Of a stretch of DNA of 64,000 nt, positions 36,730-46,361 are shown piece after piece. The DNA is from Halorarius halobius (GTDB lineage: Archaea > Halobacteriota > Halobacteria > Halobacteriales > Haloarculaceae), in assembly GCF_024298865.1 (NCBI RefSeq), contig NZ_CP101161.1:1695227-1759226 (forward strand). Reading direction: 5' to 3'. The first letter of the stretch is position 1, and every line of letters begins with the position of its first letter. Below the pieces are notes generated by a model. It was not told where the DNA came from and ran no database searches. It saw only the letters and a list, made by a program, of their open reading frames with translations. The position numbers and the translations under genes are program-made.

Positions 36730-37350
36730 TTAAAGCCTCGTGTCTCGGTGGGGGGCGGCCGCCTGCTCGAAGAAAGCGAGGTCGTGTATCCGGTCGTCTT
36801 CGGTCAACTCCGGGTGGAATGCGGTGCCGACGACCGGCCCCTGCCGGACGGCAACCGGGCGGCCGTCCCAGGCGGCCAGCACCTCGACGTCGTCGCCGAC
36901 CGACTCGGGGTCGACGGCGGGCGCGCGGATGAACACCGCGGGGAACGGGTCGTCGAGGCCGTCGACGGAGAGCGGCGCCTCGAAGGAGTCGACCTGCCGG
37001 CCGAAGGCGTTGCGGTCGACCGCCACGTCCAGCAGGCCAAGGCTGTCGACGCGGTCGTCCTTCGCGTCGCCCGCGGCGACTATGAGGCCCGCACAGGTCG
37101 CCAGCACCGGCTTGCCGGCGGCGACGTGCTCGCGTATCTCGGCGTCGATGCCCTCCCGGGTGAGCAGTCGGGAGATGGTCGTCGACTCCCCGCCCGGCAT
37201 GAGGAGCGCGTCGCAGTCGGGGACGAGCCCCGACTCGCGTATCTCCACCACCTCTGCGCCGCGGTCGTGGCGCCCGGCGGCCCGGCGGATGGCGGCGGCG
37301 TGTTCGGAGACGTCGCCCTGCACGGCGACGACGCCGGCTCGCAGGCTCAT
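36730..37350 (-). CDS. pdxT: Pyridoxal 5'-phosphate synthase glutaminase subunit
   Basis: 206 residues. It begins AGVVAVQGDVSEHAAA, has the glutamine-binding LMPGGESTTISRL, the nucleophile Cys in PVLATCAGLIV, and the catalytic His-Glu in GTAFHPELTED. It releases ammonia from glutamine for PdxS, the partner that makes PLP; pdxS is not in the window. A TATA-like CCTTTTCGC lies about 28 bases upstream, so the mRNA is leaderless. Confidence 0.96.
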   Translation of the reverse strand: MSLRAGVVAVQGDVSEHAAAIRRAAGRHDRGAEVVEIRESGLVPDCDALLMPGGESTTISRLLTREGIDAEIREHVAAGKPVLATCAGLIVAAGDAKDDRVDSLGLLDVAVDRNAFGRQVDSFEAPLSVDGLDDPFPAVFIRAPAVDPESVGDDVEVLAAWDGRPVAVRQGPVVGTAFHPELTEDDRIHDLAFFEQAAAPHRDTRL

Positions 37351-37393
37351 GGCTCCCGGTTCGGGGTCGAACGCGAAAAGGGCGACGGAGTCG

Positions 37394-37555
37394 TCAGGCG
37401 ACGATGTTCAGCACCATGACGAAGGCGCCGAACAGGAGGCCGAAGGCGACGACGGTTCGGGGGTCGATGGTCGGGGCGTTCCGGTCCTCGGAGTCGAAGT
37501 AGCGGACGAGGCCCGCAGAGGACATCAGCCCGCCGGAGTTCTGGCCGCTGCTCAT
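37394..37555 (-). CDS. Preprotein translocase subunit Sec61-beta (SecG)
   Basis: 53 residues: a Gly/Ser-rich start ([20 protein letters not shown]), a conserved [13 protein letters not shown] segment, and one C-terminal helix ([17 protein letters not shown]). This is the typical archaeal Sec61-beta, a tail-anchored subunit of the SecYE channel. TATA-like GGCTTACCCC about 28 bases upstream. It is too short for ordinary ORF cut-offs but clear from sequence. Confidence 0.93.
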   Translation of the reverse strand: MSSGQNSGGLMSSAGLVRYFDSEDRNAPTIDPRTVVAFGLLFGAFVMVLNIVA

Positions 37556-37672
37556 ACCTTCCAGTCGTCGCGTTCAGGGGGTAAGCCTTTCGGCACGCGC
37601 TCGCCGCTCGGGCCCGACTGGTACGCAAGTGGGAAAGGTTTTAGCGCCAGCCTCGACAATCTCCGACCGGTT

Positions 37673-37939
37673 ATGACCGTCAGTCTCAAGGACTTCTACG
37701 CGGACTGGTGTGGCCCCTGCAAGACGCAGGACCCCATCCTGGAGGAGCTGGAGGCGGAGTTCCCGGACGTGAACTTCGAGAAGGTGAACGTCGACGAACA
37801 GCAGGACGTCGCCAACGAGTATCAGGTGCGGTCGCTCCCGACGCTGGTCGTCGAGAACGACGACGGCATCGTCGAGCGGTTCGTCGGCGTCACCCAGCGC
37901 GACGAACTCGAGACGGCGCTTCAGGAAGCCGGCGCGTAA
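37673..37939 (+). CDS. Thioredoxin
   Basis: 88 residues. The active site is ADWCGPCKTQDP, and the cis-Pro lies in RSLPTLVV. It is a compact thioredoxin fold that reduces protein disulfides in the cytosol. It begins MTVSLKDFYADW, so it lacks the first beta strand and helix of the standard fold, a common haloarchaeal short form. TATA-like GGTTTTAGCGCC lies about 37 bases upstream. Confidence 0.92.
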   Translation: MTVSLKDFYADWCGPCKTQDPILEELEAEFPDVNFEKVNVDEQQDVANEYQVRSLPTLVVENDDGIVERFVGVTQRDELETALQEAGA

Positions 37940-38089
37940 CTCGCCACCCGGTTCTCGCGGCGGCCCGCCTCGGGAGTGGCGACGCCGTTCCGTTCGGGTT
38001 CGGTATCGAGAGCTATTGTGCGCTCCGCTCGGCACCTAGCAAGGTAGTTAACCCCCGCTCGACTGGGTTCGCTCCCCGGAGGGGAAACG

Positions 38090-38452
38090 ATGGACTGTCT
38101 CGCGTGTGGACTCAGGTCGGGGTACAACCGCGTCGTAGTGGACCTGCTCGCTGGCACGGAGCTCGGCGGGCTCTGCTTCCGGTGCGAGGAGCGGCTGTTC
38201 GGACGGAGCCTGAAGGACGGGCTCTGGACCGAGCGGAGCGGCTGTGTGCTCTGCTCGCGCGACGGCGCCGTCGCGCTCCCCGAGTGGCGCCCCCGGACGA
38301 GCGACACCGGCGGCGTGTTGCGACTCGAGAACGACTACGAACTCGGCGCGACGACCGTCGAGCTGTGCGACGAGCACTTCGACCGGCTCGAGAACCGGTC
38401 GCTCGACGCCCGCTGGCCCGACCGAACGGGTGACACGAACCATGTCCGGTGA
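38090..38452 (+). CDS. Small Cys-rich (zinc-binding) haloarchaeal protein
   Basis: 120 residues. Cys pairs occur at MDCLACGL, LCFRCEERL, CVLCSRDG and with His in ELCDEHFDR, so two zinc sites are likely. It looks like the DUF7558-type families of haloarchaea, named from memory. The next gene starts inside its last codons. It could act with that wHTH protein in regulation. TATA-like GTAGTTAACCC about 40 bases before the ATG. Confidence 0.75.
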   Translation: MDCLACGLRSGYNRVVVDLLAGTELGGLCFRCEERLFGRSLKDGLWTERSGCVLCSRDGAVALPEWRPRTSDTGGVLRLENDYELGATTVELCDEHFDRLENRSLDARWPDRTGDTNHVR

Positions 38453-38717
38453 CGTCGCCCGTCGGCACCGGGACGCGGGCGGGCTCGACGTCGCCGCCCG
38501 TGCCGTGCTGGAGTTCCTCGAACCCCTGGACGTCCCCGTCTGCGTCCGGACGGTCGGGCTGAACGTGGGCGTCGACTCCGCGACGGCGCGGGCCGCCTGC
38601 CACCGGCTCCGTGCGCTGGGGCTCGTCGCCGCCGGGACACCCGACGGCCGCGGCTACGTCATCACCTCACGCGGCGAGGACTACCTCGCGGGCAACCTCG
38701 GGCTCGCGGCCCCGTGA
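38442..38717 (+). CDS. Winged-helix DNA-binding protein
   Basis: 91 residues. ARAVLEFLEPLDVPVCVRTV, then ATARAACHRLRALGLVAAG and RGYVITSRGEDYLAG, form a winged helix of the PhiH1/MarR-like type often found in haloarchaea. It overlaps the zinc-binding gene by 11 bases and is probably its partner. Confidence 0.83.
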   Translation: MSGDVARRHRDAGGLDVAARAVLEFLEPLDVPVCVRTVGLNVGVDSATARAACHRLRALGLVAAGTPDGRGYVITSRGEDYLAGNLGLAAP

Positions 38718-38739
38718 GCGCGGCCCGTGCCCCGCACCC

Positions 38740-38750
38740 GGTAGCTTAAG
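38740..38750 (+). promoter_or_regulatory. TATA element of the rhodanese gene
   Basis: GTAGCTTAAGCG is centred about 28 bases before the ATG at 38775, indicating a leaderless mRNA. Confidence 0.5.
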
Positions 38751-38774
38751 CGGCCCGGACCGCTGTCTCCCGGC

Positions 38775-39149
38775 ATGGACGGCGAACTCTCGGCGAGCGA
38801 GCTCGCGGCCCTCCTCGAATCGGACGCGGACGTGCGGGTCGTCGACATCCGCTCGCCCGCGGCGTTCGACCGGGGTCACATCCCCGGGAGCGTCAACATC
38901 CCGTTCGAAGAACTGCCGGACCGGGTCGCCGAACTGGACGGCGCCGAGCGGGTCGTCACCGTCTGTCCCCACGGACAGGCGTCGGTGCAGGCGGCGCGGC
39001 TCGTCGGCTCCTATCAGGGGACCCAGGACGCGGTCGTCGAGTCGCTGGCGCCCGGCATCGAGGGATGGGCCGCGGAGTACGGCCTCGAACGCGCCGACGC
39101 CCGCGCGGACGGCGACGGGAGCGACGAGGGCCCGGAGGCCCCGTTCTGA
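38775..39149 (+). CDS. Rhodanese-domain sulfurtransferase-like protein
   Basis: 124 residues, single domain. VRVVDIRSPAAFDRGHIPGS is the first CDC25/rhodanese motif and the catalytic Cys is in TVCPHGQASVQA. It transfers or carries sulfane sulfur in the cytosol. A Ser/Gly/Glu-rich tail ends the protein. Confidence 0.92.
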   Translation: MDGELSASELAALLESDADVRVVDIRSPAAFDRGHIPGSVNIPFEELPDRVAELDGAERVVTVCPHGQASVQAARLVGSYQGTQDAVVESLAPGIEGWAAEYGLERADARADGDGSDEGPEAPF

Positions 39150-39150
39150 G

Positions 39151-39432
39151 TCAGCGGCCGCGCCGCTCGCGGCGGATGCCCTGCCGCAGGTCGAACGTGA
39201 GGTGGAGTTCGTAGACGGAGCCGGCGACGGCGAGCCCCCCGACGGCGAGCAGACCCACGGAGACGGGGTCGGCCCCGCCGAACACCAGCGTCAGGACGAC
39301 CATCTGGAGGCCGACGAGGACGACCAGACACAGCAACAGCCCGTAGGCGACGGTGCCGAGCACGTCCCAGAACGCGTCCTCGATGGCTCGTCGGGTCGGT
39401 CCGTACATCTCCTCGGGTTTCGGACCTATCAT
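39151..39432 (-). CDS. Small membrane protein of unknown function
   Basis: 93 residues. A short acidic start (MIGPKPEEMYG) is followed by two hydrophobic helices (VAYGLLLCLVVLVGLQMVVL, and PVSVGLLAVGGLAVAGSVY) and a basic end (LRQGIRRERRGR). No family recognised. The ATG at 39432 is preferred to a longer frame because the segment before it has a different composition. It converges on the rhodanese gene with one base between. Confidence 0.68.
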   Translation of the reverse strand: MIGPKPEEMYGPTRRAIEDAFWDVLGTVAYGLLLCLVVLVGLQMVVLTLVFGGADPVSVGLLAVGGLAVAGSVYELHLTFDLRQGIRRERRGR

Positions 39433-39552
39433 AGTCGCCGGTTCCGCGACCGGCGAGTTACGCCTTGCGGCCGCCGCAATCGACGGCGTCACGGCTGGCG
39501 CGTCAGTGGACGAAAGGAGACGGGTCGAGACGTGGCTCGACGGTGCGGTCGG

Positions 39553-39880
<328 letters not shown>

Positions 39881-39885
<5 letters not shown>

Positions 39886-42148
39886 GGGACTTCGCACCCC
39901 GGTTTACGACCGCGAGACCGCCGTCAGCGACGAGCTCGTCGGCCAGCGAGACGGCTTCGCCGGCTTCCGCCTCGGTGACGCCGCCCGCGTACGTCGCCCG
40001 CTCGTACAGTTCGGCGACCCGGCGGGCCCGCTCGTCGCCCACGTCGGCGGCGTACTGCCGGACCGTCTCGCCGGGTTCGCGGGGCCGGTGGTCGCGTTCG
40101 AGCACGTACTCGACGCGTTCGAACGCCCGTCGCGTGTCGCTGACGGGGTCGGTCCGCGGCTGGTAACGGAGCCACACCTCCCGGTAGGCGCGAGTGGTGA
40201 GTCCCGAGCGCCGGAGGCCGGCGACGGCCGCGCCCGCGACGACGAGTCCCAGCCCCACCTGCTCGCGGGAGGGGAGCGTCGGGAGTTCGAACCCGCTTGC
40301 GCCGCCGGGGTCGCTGGGCGTGAACCCGCCCCCGCCGAGTCCGGGCGGCGTCGGGGAGTCGCCGCCGACGGGCGAGAGCGGCTGGTCGATGTTCGGCGTC
40401 CGCACGTCCGTGTCGTCGGGCGTCGTGGCCGTCTCCTCGTCGGGGTCGGGCGTCGGCGTCCACTCCTCCGGCCCGGTCCGCTCGGTGTCGACGTTCGTCT
40501 CGTTGTTCTCGCGGGCCTCCGACAGCCGGTTCTGCTCGGTCGCGTTCCGGGCGCCGCCCGGCGTCGGGTCGAACCGTATCCAGCCGTGGTCGGGGAAGAA
40601 CACCTCGACCCACGCGTGGGCGTTGAGCCCGCGGACGACCCACTCGGTGCGGGCCACCTGCTCGCCGGGCGTGTAGCCGACGACGAACCGCGCGGGAACG
40701 CCCTGGGTGCGGAGCATCGTCACCATCGTCGTGGCGAAGTAGGTGCAGTAGCCGGCACGCATCTCGAACAGGAACGCGTCGGCGATGGTGCCGCCGGGCT
40801 TCTCGACGTCCAGCGAGTACGCGCGGTTGTTCTCCAGCCACTGCTCGATGACGCGGGCGGTGTCGTACGGGTTGGTCGCGTTCCCCGTGATGCGGCTGGT
40901 CCGATCCGCGACCCGCCGTGGGATGTTCTCCGGAAGCGCGGTGTACCGTTGCTCGACGGCCGTCGGGTAGTCGGTGCCGGCCTCGCGCAACTGCCTGGGG
41001 CTGGCGACGGGCGTGCGCGACTCGACGGTGTACGACTCGCCGGCGGCGAACGGCCGGACCGGACGGATGCTTCCGTCGGGGAGCACGTCTGCGGCGGTGT
41101 CGGCCTCCTCGATTTCGACTGGCTTCCACAGCGCCGGCATGTTCCCCATCCGGCTCTCGAACTCGTACGTCTGTTCGACCCGTCGGCTCCGCCCACGGGG
41201 GGAGGCGAGGCGGCTCTCGTACGGTTCGCTCTCGCCGGTTCGGACCCAGCCGCGGCCGGTGTAGCGGTCGTACGAGCCGATGCGCCAGTAGCCGCGCTGG
41301 CCGCTGTCGACGGTGAACCGGACCTCCGGCGAGAGACTGATAGAGCCCTGTATCTGGACGCTGTCGGCCGCCCCGAGCAGGTTCCCCTCGACGGTGTTGC
41401 TCCCGCCTCCGATACCCCCGAGCGGGTTGCCGCCGCGGGCGCCCACCCGACCGGGGACGATGTTGACGAGGCTGGTGCCGACGACGACGGCCCCGAGTTC
41501 GACGAGGATGGCGCGGCGGGCGTCGTCGATGCCCTCGGCCGCGCCGTCGCCCGCCGATTGGCTGGCCGCGTGCTCGCGGTTGGCCACGTCGCCAAAGCCC
41601 ATCGCGCCGACGACGCCGACGGCACCCAGCAGAGTGGTCGGCGCGTCGGCGTTGCCCGTCAGCACGAAGATGCCGAGCGTGAACCCGGCGACGGCCGCGC
41701 CCGCGACGTAGTGGCGCCGCAAGGCGAGATACCACGCGAGGAACGTTGGGCCGGGCGCGATGGCCAGCGCCCACGTCCCCGCGTTGACGATGCGGAGTAT
41801 CGACAGCCCCGAGAGTAGCGAGATGGAGTCGCTCACGAGCGGGCCGACGGCGCCGTACACCTCGACGCCCTCGGGGAGCGTGCCGAGATAGTAGTAGGTG
41901 CCGGCGGCCACGAGCGCCAGCGCCAGCACGGCGGCGTACCGCGGGCGGAGGACGCGGGCGGCGAGCGTCGCGGCCGCGACGGAGACGCCGACGGCGCCCA
42001 GCAGGAGGGTGGGTTTCCCCGCGACGGTGGCGATGAAGTGGAGGATGCTCAGATACGAGAGGACGACGAGCGCCACCGAGCCCACAGCGAGGAGGCGCGG
42101 CACGTCCACCTCGCCGAGGACCGGGAGTCTGCGGGTGGTCGTGCTCAC
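39881..42148 (-). CDS. Membrane transglutaminase-like protein (TgpA/DUF3488 type)
   Basis: 755 residues. A block of about six N-terminal helices is followed by an external domain with the transglutaminase triad: Cys in RAGYCTYFATTM (about residue 468), His in LNAHAWVEV (about 511) and Asp in WIRFDPTPG (about 527). A Pro/Thr/Asp linker (TPTPDPDEETATTPDD) leads to a last membrane helix and a C-terminal DUF4129-like tail. The active site faces outside; it may be a protease or cross-linking enzyme. It is the last gene of a MoxR-DUF58-transglutaminase operon and overlaps the DUF58 gene by four bases. Confidence 0.9.
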
Positions 42149-43134
42149 GCCACCACCTCCTGCCGCTGGGCGTCGTCGGCCGCCCCGACGCCGTCGGTCA
42201 ACTCGGAGAACGGGAACCGGCGGCCGTTGGCGGTGACTTCCACGCCGCTGGCGTCGGCGCGAACCCGCACGTCGGCCTCGACGTCGCCGACGCGGCCGGC
42301 GGGCGTTCGCGCGAGCAGTTCGAGGACATCGTCGCGTTGCTGTTCGCCGCGGCCGTCGCGGACGCGGCCGCCGGGCGCGTGGAGCTCCACGTCGAGGTCG
42401 GCATCGAGGAGGTAGACGGCGATGCTGGCCGCGGCGGACGCCATCTCGTCGGCGAACTCGGCGTCGCCCTCGGCGACGACGGTGACGCCGCCCTCGTCGG
42501 CGCGGGCGAACTCCGCGACCACGAGCTCGCCGGGCTCGCGTTTCGCCGAGGTCTTCCAGTGGACGTCACGCAGTGCGTCGCCGGGGACGTACTCCCGGAG
42601 GGTGTCGAACGCGTCGCGGTCCTCGGTCCCCGCGCGCTCGACGAGCCCGCGGAACGTTCGGTTCGGCGCCACCGGCTCGACGACGGGGTAGACGAGCGCG
42701 GGCGTCGTCTCCTGGACGCGCGTCTCGCGGCTGACGACCCCGAGTGTGTCCCGCTGGGTCACCGATGCGGGGCCGAGCGCGTGCTCGCCGCGTTCGAGCA
42801 GTTCGACGGTGTAGCGCGCCTCTCCGTCGGTGACGTACCGGTCCGCGTCGTCGACGGGGTGGAGTCCGTCGCCGGTCCGGTCGCGCACCTGACAGGGGCC
42901 GTCGGCGTCGACGCGCAGGTGAACCTCGCGGGTCTCGCCGGGGAACCCCGGCGCGGGTTTGCGGCGCGTGACCGTCGGTGCGTCGCGTCGCGCGAGCGTG
43001 ACGACGCCGTACGCGAGCGTCACGACGGCGGGGCCGGCGACGGCGTTGAGCGACCGGGGGCCGGCGTGGGCCGCAAGCGCGATGGCGCCGACCGCGACCC
43101 CCAGAACCGCGTAGCCGCGGCGGGTGAGCCTCAT
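42145..43134 (-). CDS. DUF58 domain protein
   Basis: 329 residues. Two N-terminal helices are followed by a soluble vWA-like region with the DUF58 motif RDVHWKTSAKREPGELVV. The family usually acts with MoxR ATPases as a chaperone-type complex on membrane proteins. It overlaps both neighbours by four bases. Confidence 0.9.
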   Translation of the reverse strand: MRLTRRGYAVLGVAVGAIALAAHAGPRSLNAVAGPAVVTLAYGVVTLARRDAPTVTRRKPAPGFPGETREVHLRVDADGPCQVRDRTGDGLHPVDDADRYVTDGEARYTVELLERGEHALGPASVTQRDTLGVVSRETRVQETTPALVYPVVEPVAPNRTFRGLVERAGTEDRDAFDTLREYVPGDALRDVHWKTSAKREPGELVVAEFARADEGGVTVVAEGDAEFADEMASAAASIAVYLLDADLDVELHAPGGRVRDGRGEQQRDDVLELLARTPAGRVGDVEADVRVRADASGVEVTANGRRFPFSELTDGVGAADDAQRQEVVA

Positions 43135-44090
43135 CGCACGTCGACGGTCGACAGCGCCTCGCGGACCAGTTCGCGCGCCGAGCCCTCGCCGCGGCCCAGC
43201 CGGATGCGGTGGACGAGCGTCGGCTCCGCCTCCGCCTGCACGTCGTCGGGGACGACGTAGTCGCGGCCCTCCAGCACCGCGCGGCCCTGTGCGGCCCGCA
43301 ACAGGGCGATGGAGCCGCGCGGCGAGACGCCCAGCCGCGCGTTCTCGCGGGTGTAGCGGGCCAGCGCCGTCACGTACTCGCGGATTGGCTCCTCGACGGT
43401 CACCTCGCCGGTGGTGCGGCGCGCGGCCACCAGCTGGTCGACGGTGGCGACGGGGGAGAGGTCGTCGATGGGGTGGTCCCCCACCATCCGCCCGAGCACC
43501 TCCTGCTCCTCGCTCTCGGTCGGGTAGCCGAGATGGAGCTTCATCTGGAACCGGTCGAGTTCGGCCGCGGGGAGTTCGTAGGTGCGGTCGCGCTCGACGG
43601 AGTTCTGCGTGGCGACGACGAAGAACGGGTCCGGCACCTCGCGGGTGTCGCCGTCGACGGTCACCTGCTGTTCCTCCATCGCCTCCAGCAGAGCGGACTG
43701 CGTCTTCGGGGGCGCGCGGTTGATTTCGTCGCCCAGCACCACGTTCGCGAACACGGGGCCGGGCCGGAAGTCGAACTCACGGGTCTTCTGGTTGAACACG
43801 TTGACGCCCGTGATGTCCGACGGGAGGAGGTCGGGGGTGAACTGGACGCGCTTGAAGTCGCACTCGAAGGAGGTGGCGACGGCGCGGGCCAGCATCGTCT
43901 TGCCGACGCCGGGGACGTCCTCGAGCAGGACGTGTCCGCGGCCGAGCATGGCGACGAGGAGATGCTCGACGGCCTCCTCGTTGCCGACGATGACCCGACT
44001 GACGTTGTCGATGACGTCCTGTGCGACGTCGCCGGCGTCGGAGACGGCGAGGCCGCTCGACTGTACGTCACTCATCGGTTCGGGGACCAT
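43131..44090 (-). CDS. MoxR-family AAA ATPase
   Basis: 319 residues. Walker A is LEDVPGVGKTMLARAV (Lys about 64), Walker B NVVLGDEINRAPPKTQ, and FVVATQNSVERDRTYELPAA carries sensor 1. MoxR proteins load metal cofactors or refold partners together with DUF58 proteins. A TATA-like ACTTACCG about 30 bases upstream supports the ATG at 44090; an ATG at 44075 is an alternative. Confidence 0.93.
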   Translation of the reverse strand: MVPEPMSDVQSSGLAVSDAGDVAQDVIDNVSRVIVGNEEAVEHLLVAMLGRGHVLLEDVPGVGKTMLARAVATSFECDFKRVQFTPDLLPSDITGVNVFNQKTREFDFRPGPVFANVVLGDEINRAPPKTQSALLEAMEEQQVTVDGDTREVPDPFFVVATQNSVERDRTYELPAAELDRFQMKLHLGYPTESEEQEVLGRMVGDHPIDDLSPVATVDQLVAARRTTGEVTVEEPIREYVTALARYTRENARLGVSPRGSIALLRAAQGRAVLEGRDYVVPDDVQAEAEPTLVHRIRLGRGEGSARELVREALSTVDVR

Positions 44091-44267
44091 ACCCGCGTCG
44101 TTCGGTGCCCTCGGTAAGTGTCTTCCCCTGACGGCCTGCGAGTCATTGGCTCACGAAACGGGCCGGAGCGTTGTTAAGCCTGACTGCTCCGGGTATGGAG
44201 TCCTCAATAGGGGTTGGTGGGTCGAGCCAGGGGTAGATCTTTGTCGGGTCGCTGAACATTCAGGACC

Positions 44268-44954
44268 ATGTCGGAGTGGCGTCAGGTGGTCCGGCGGGAA
44301 CTCCATCGGTACCGCGACCAGACGGGGCACGACGTCGTGGAGCGGCAGGACCTGCTCGACCAGTCGCGGTCGGTACTCGAAGCGGAGTTCCCGGAGGCGA
44401 ACACCCCCGGACAGACGCTCAGCCGGGTGCTTCAGGAACTCCGCGACAGCGACGAACTCGAGTTCCTGGACCACGCGGGTACGTACCGCATCCGCGAGTT
44501 GGAGGTCGATGCCGCCGACGTTTCTACCGACCAGGGTACCGGAACGTACGAGGCGGAAACGTACGAGACGACGGTGCAGGCCCGCTCGATGCCGGCCGCG
44601 TTCCGCGAGGCCGTGCTGTCGTGGTACGACGCGCGCTGTCCGGTTTCGGGTGTCGACCACGCGGGACTGCTCGACGTGGCCCACGTCCTCCCGTGGAGCG
44701 ACTACCCGGACCGACGAACCGACCCCGCGAACGTCATCCCGCTCGACAAGACCCACCACGAAGCGTTCGACCGCGGGCTGTTCACCCTCGACAGTGGTTT
44801 CCATCTGCACGTCTCGCCGGAGCTATCGACCGACAGCGACGTGCTCAGGCGGACGCTTCTCGACCGTGAGGGGAATCGGGTCGAGTTTCCTGACGTGCGG
44901 CAACCGTCGGGCGAGTACCTGAATCAGCATAATTCGAGACTCGACTGGTGGTGA
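44268..44954 (+). CDS. HNH endonuclease-family protein
   Basis: 228 residues. The C-terminal HNH_2-like domain is recognisable in WYDARCPVSG, DVAHVLPWSDYPDRRTDPAN, VIPLDKTHHEAFDRGLF; the His in VAHV and the Asn in DPAN followed by the His-His are expected metal and catalytic residues. A helical, wHTH-like N-terminus (RQDLLDQSRSVLEAEFPEAN) may bind DNA. Such proteins are often part of restriction or defence systems. It precedes a toxin-antitoxin-like pair. Confidence 0.85.
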   Translation: MSEWRQVVRRELHRYRDQTGHDVVERQDLLDQSRSVLEAEFPEANTPGQTLSRVLQELRDSDELEFLDHAGTYRIRELEVDAADVSTDQGTGTYEAETYETTVQARSMPAAFREAVLSWYDARCPVSGVDHAGLLDVAHVLPWSDYPDRRTDPANVIPLDKTHHEAFDRGLFTLDSGFHLHVSPELSTDSDVLRRTLLDREGNRVEFPDVRQPSGEYLNQHNSRLDWW

Positions 44955-45000
44955 GCGATTCGAACGAATCCTTACCAGTGAACGCGCCCAACCTCGGTGC

Positions 45001-45156
45001 ATGGCGAGCGACCCGGAGGCGGAGGTGCCGGACCCCGAGAACCCGCGCATCGTCGCCGACGAGCGGTTCGGCGGCGAGCCACGACCCCGGTGTCACCGCA
45101 CCACCGCCGAGGAGACGATACCGAGACGCGCGCGGCCGATGAAGTCGGTGCGATAG
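45001..45156 (+). CDS. Possible small protein or N-terminal gene remnant
   Basis: 51 codons, beginning MASDPEAEVPDPENPRIVAD then turning Arg-rich (PRPRCHRTTAEETIPRRARP). The first half looks like a haloarchaeal protein start (acidic, with good codon use), and a TATA-like CCTTACCA is centred about 28 bases upstream. The second half looks non-coding. It may be the decayed start of a longer gene. No family recognised. Confidence 0.35.
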   Translation: MASDPEAEVPDPENPRIVADERFGGEPRPRCHRTTAEETIPRRARPMKSVR

Positions 45157-45202
45157 AATCGCCGGGACGCGTATCCGAACCGCCGAGCCGGTGCTCGACC
45201 GT

Positions 45203-45212
45203 CGATTTATAT
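45203..45212 (+). promoter_or_regulatory. TATA element of the DUF433/DUF5615 pair
   Basis: GATTTATATGCG is centred about 28 bases before the ATG of the first gene, so the mRNA is probably leaderless. Confidence 0.6.
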
Positions 45213-45235
45213 GCGAATGGGAACAAGGTTCGCGC

Positions 45236-45472
45236 ATGACCGAGATCGTCCGGGACGAGGACCACAGCGGCGGTGCGCCGACGATTGGCGACACGGGGAT
45301 TCGGGTCATCAACGTCGCCTGCGCCTACGAGCACGACGGCTACTCGCCGGACGAAATCGCCGAATTCTACCCGGTCCTGACGCTCGAGGACATCCACACG
45401 GCGATCGCGTACTACTACGCCCACATCGAGGAGTTCCGCGACGCGCACTCGGACGCCGAGACGCCCGCATGA
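45236..45472 (+). CDS. DUF433 antitoxin-like protein
   Basis: 78 residues. It contains GAPTIGDTGIRVINVACAYE, SPDEIAEFYPVLTLEDIHTA and IAYYYAHIEEFRD, the three parts of the DUF433 helix-turn-helix family. Members are usually paired with PIN-like proteins and act as antitoxins. Its stop overlaps the ATG of the next gene (ATGA). Confidence 0.9.
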   Translation: MTEIVRDEDHSGGAPTIGDTGIRVINVACAYEHDGYSPDEIAEFYPVLTLEDIHTAIAYYYAHIEEFRDAHSDAETPA

Positions 45473-45798
45473 TCTACGCGGACGAGAACGTCTGGATGCC
45501 GGTCGTCGAGGGGCTCCGCCGCCGCGACTGGTCCGTCACGACCGCGATGGAGGAAGGCACGCTCGGCGCCCCCGACGACGAGCAGTTGGCGTACGCGGCC
45601 GACAACGACTGGCTCCTGTTGACGTTCGACGACGACTTCCTCTCGATGGTGCAGTCGGGCGAGTACGACGACAGCCACGCCGGAATCGTGTTCGTGTCTC
45701 AACACGAGAGGGGTGTCGGCGAACTCGTCCGACGTATCGACTCGACGCTCCAGCAGAACGCGAACCGCGACCTGGCGGACGAGATCGTGTTCGCGTGA
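45469..45798 (+). CDS. DUF5615 PIN-like toxin
   Basis: 109 residues. ADENVWMPVVEGLRRRDW, then DNDWLLLTFDDDFLSM, carry the acidic residues (Asp4, and the DDDF group) expected of a PIN-type metal site. DUF5615 proteins are predicted RNases. Paired with the DUF433 protein in an ATGA-coupled operon, it forms a type II toxin-antitoxin-like module. Confidence 0.9.
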   Translation: MIYADENVWMPVVEGLRRRDWSVTTAMEEGTLGAPDDEQLAYAADNDWLLLTFDDDFLSMVQSGEYDDSHAGIVFVSQHERGVGELVRRIDSTLQQNANRDLADEIVFA

Positions 45799-45807
45799 CG
45801 CGCCCCA

Positions 45808-46068
45808 CTACCACGCCTTGCAGTCGCCACACACCAGCCCCGACTCGTCGCGCCACCGCTTCTCCACCGTCTCGCCACAGGCCGCACACGCCGCGCCCCC
45901 CGGCGAGAACGCGTAGGTCGAGACCGCCGGCTCCGGGTCGGCGAAGTTCGGGTCGTCGTCCGCACTCGCCGGGTCGTCCGCCGCGTCCGCGCCCCCGTCG
46001 TCGCCGTCGTCGCCGTCGCTGTCGCTGTCGGCGCGTGCGAACTCGTCGAGCGAGCGGTCGCGGGCCAC
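45808..46068 (-). CDS. Small acidic zinc-ribbon protein (DUF7573-like)
   Basis: 86 residues. VARDRSLDEFARADSDSDGD is followed by a long acidic linker and a C-terminal zinc ribbon: AACAACGETVEKRWRDESGL and VCGDCKAW (two CxxC). I take the GTG at 46068 because the segment before it is Arg-rich. Similar small proteins are common in haloarchaea; the function is unknown. It ends 10 bases before the end of the toxin gene, tail to tail. Confidence 0.75.
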   Translation of the reverse strand: MARDRSLDEFARADSDSDGDDGDDGGADAADDPASADDDPNFADPEPAVSTYAFSPGGAACAACGETVEKRWRDESGLVCGDCKAW

Positions 46069-46145
46069 ACTCCGGGTCGCGCGGCCACCGGCAAGAGCGT
46101 GGCGGACCCGGAACTGGCAAGTAGCCCCCGCCGGAGGAGTCGGGT

Positions 46146-46361
46146 ATGACGGCGACACTCCCCACGCTCGCGCAGGTCGGCATCCCGAGCGAGGTCGCGA
46201 ACGTCGCGGGCAGTCCCGAGCAGGTGATTCTGGTGGCTATCGGCGCGCTCATGGTACTGGCGGCGTCGGCCGTGTTCGGCATCCTCGCGGCCGGCGGCAT
46301 CGTCGAGGCCATCGTGAAACAGTTCCCGTCGGGCGGCGGGCCCCCGGAGAGTCGGCGGTAG
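46146..46361 (+). CDS. Small membrane protein of unknown function
   Basis: 71 residues with one or two hydrophobic helices (QVILVAIGALMVLAASAVFG, and GILAAGGIVEAIV) and a Gly/Pro-rich end. It converges on the mer gene with no gap. No family recognised. Confidence 0.62.
   Translation: MTATLPTLAQVGIPSEVANVAGSPEQVILVAIGALMVLAASAVFGILAAGGIVEAIVKQFPSGGGPPESRR

Noticed and set aside
44163..44192. Inverted repeat CCGGAGC/GCTCCGG between MoxR and HNH genes
   Set aside because: Seven-base arms are common by chance at this G+C, and it straddles a likely promoter without a further sign of function.
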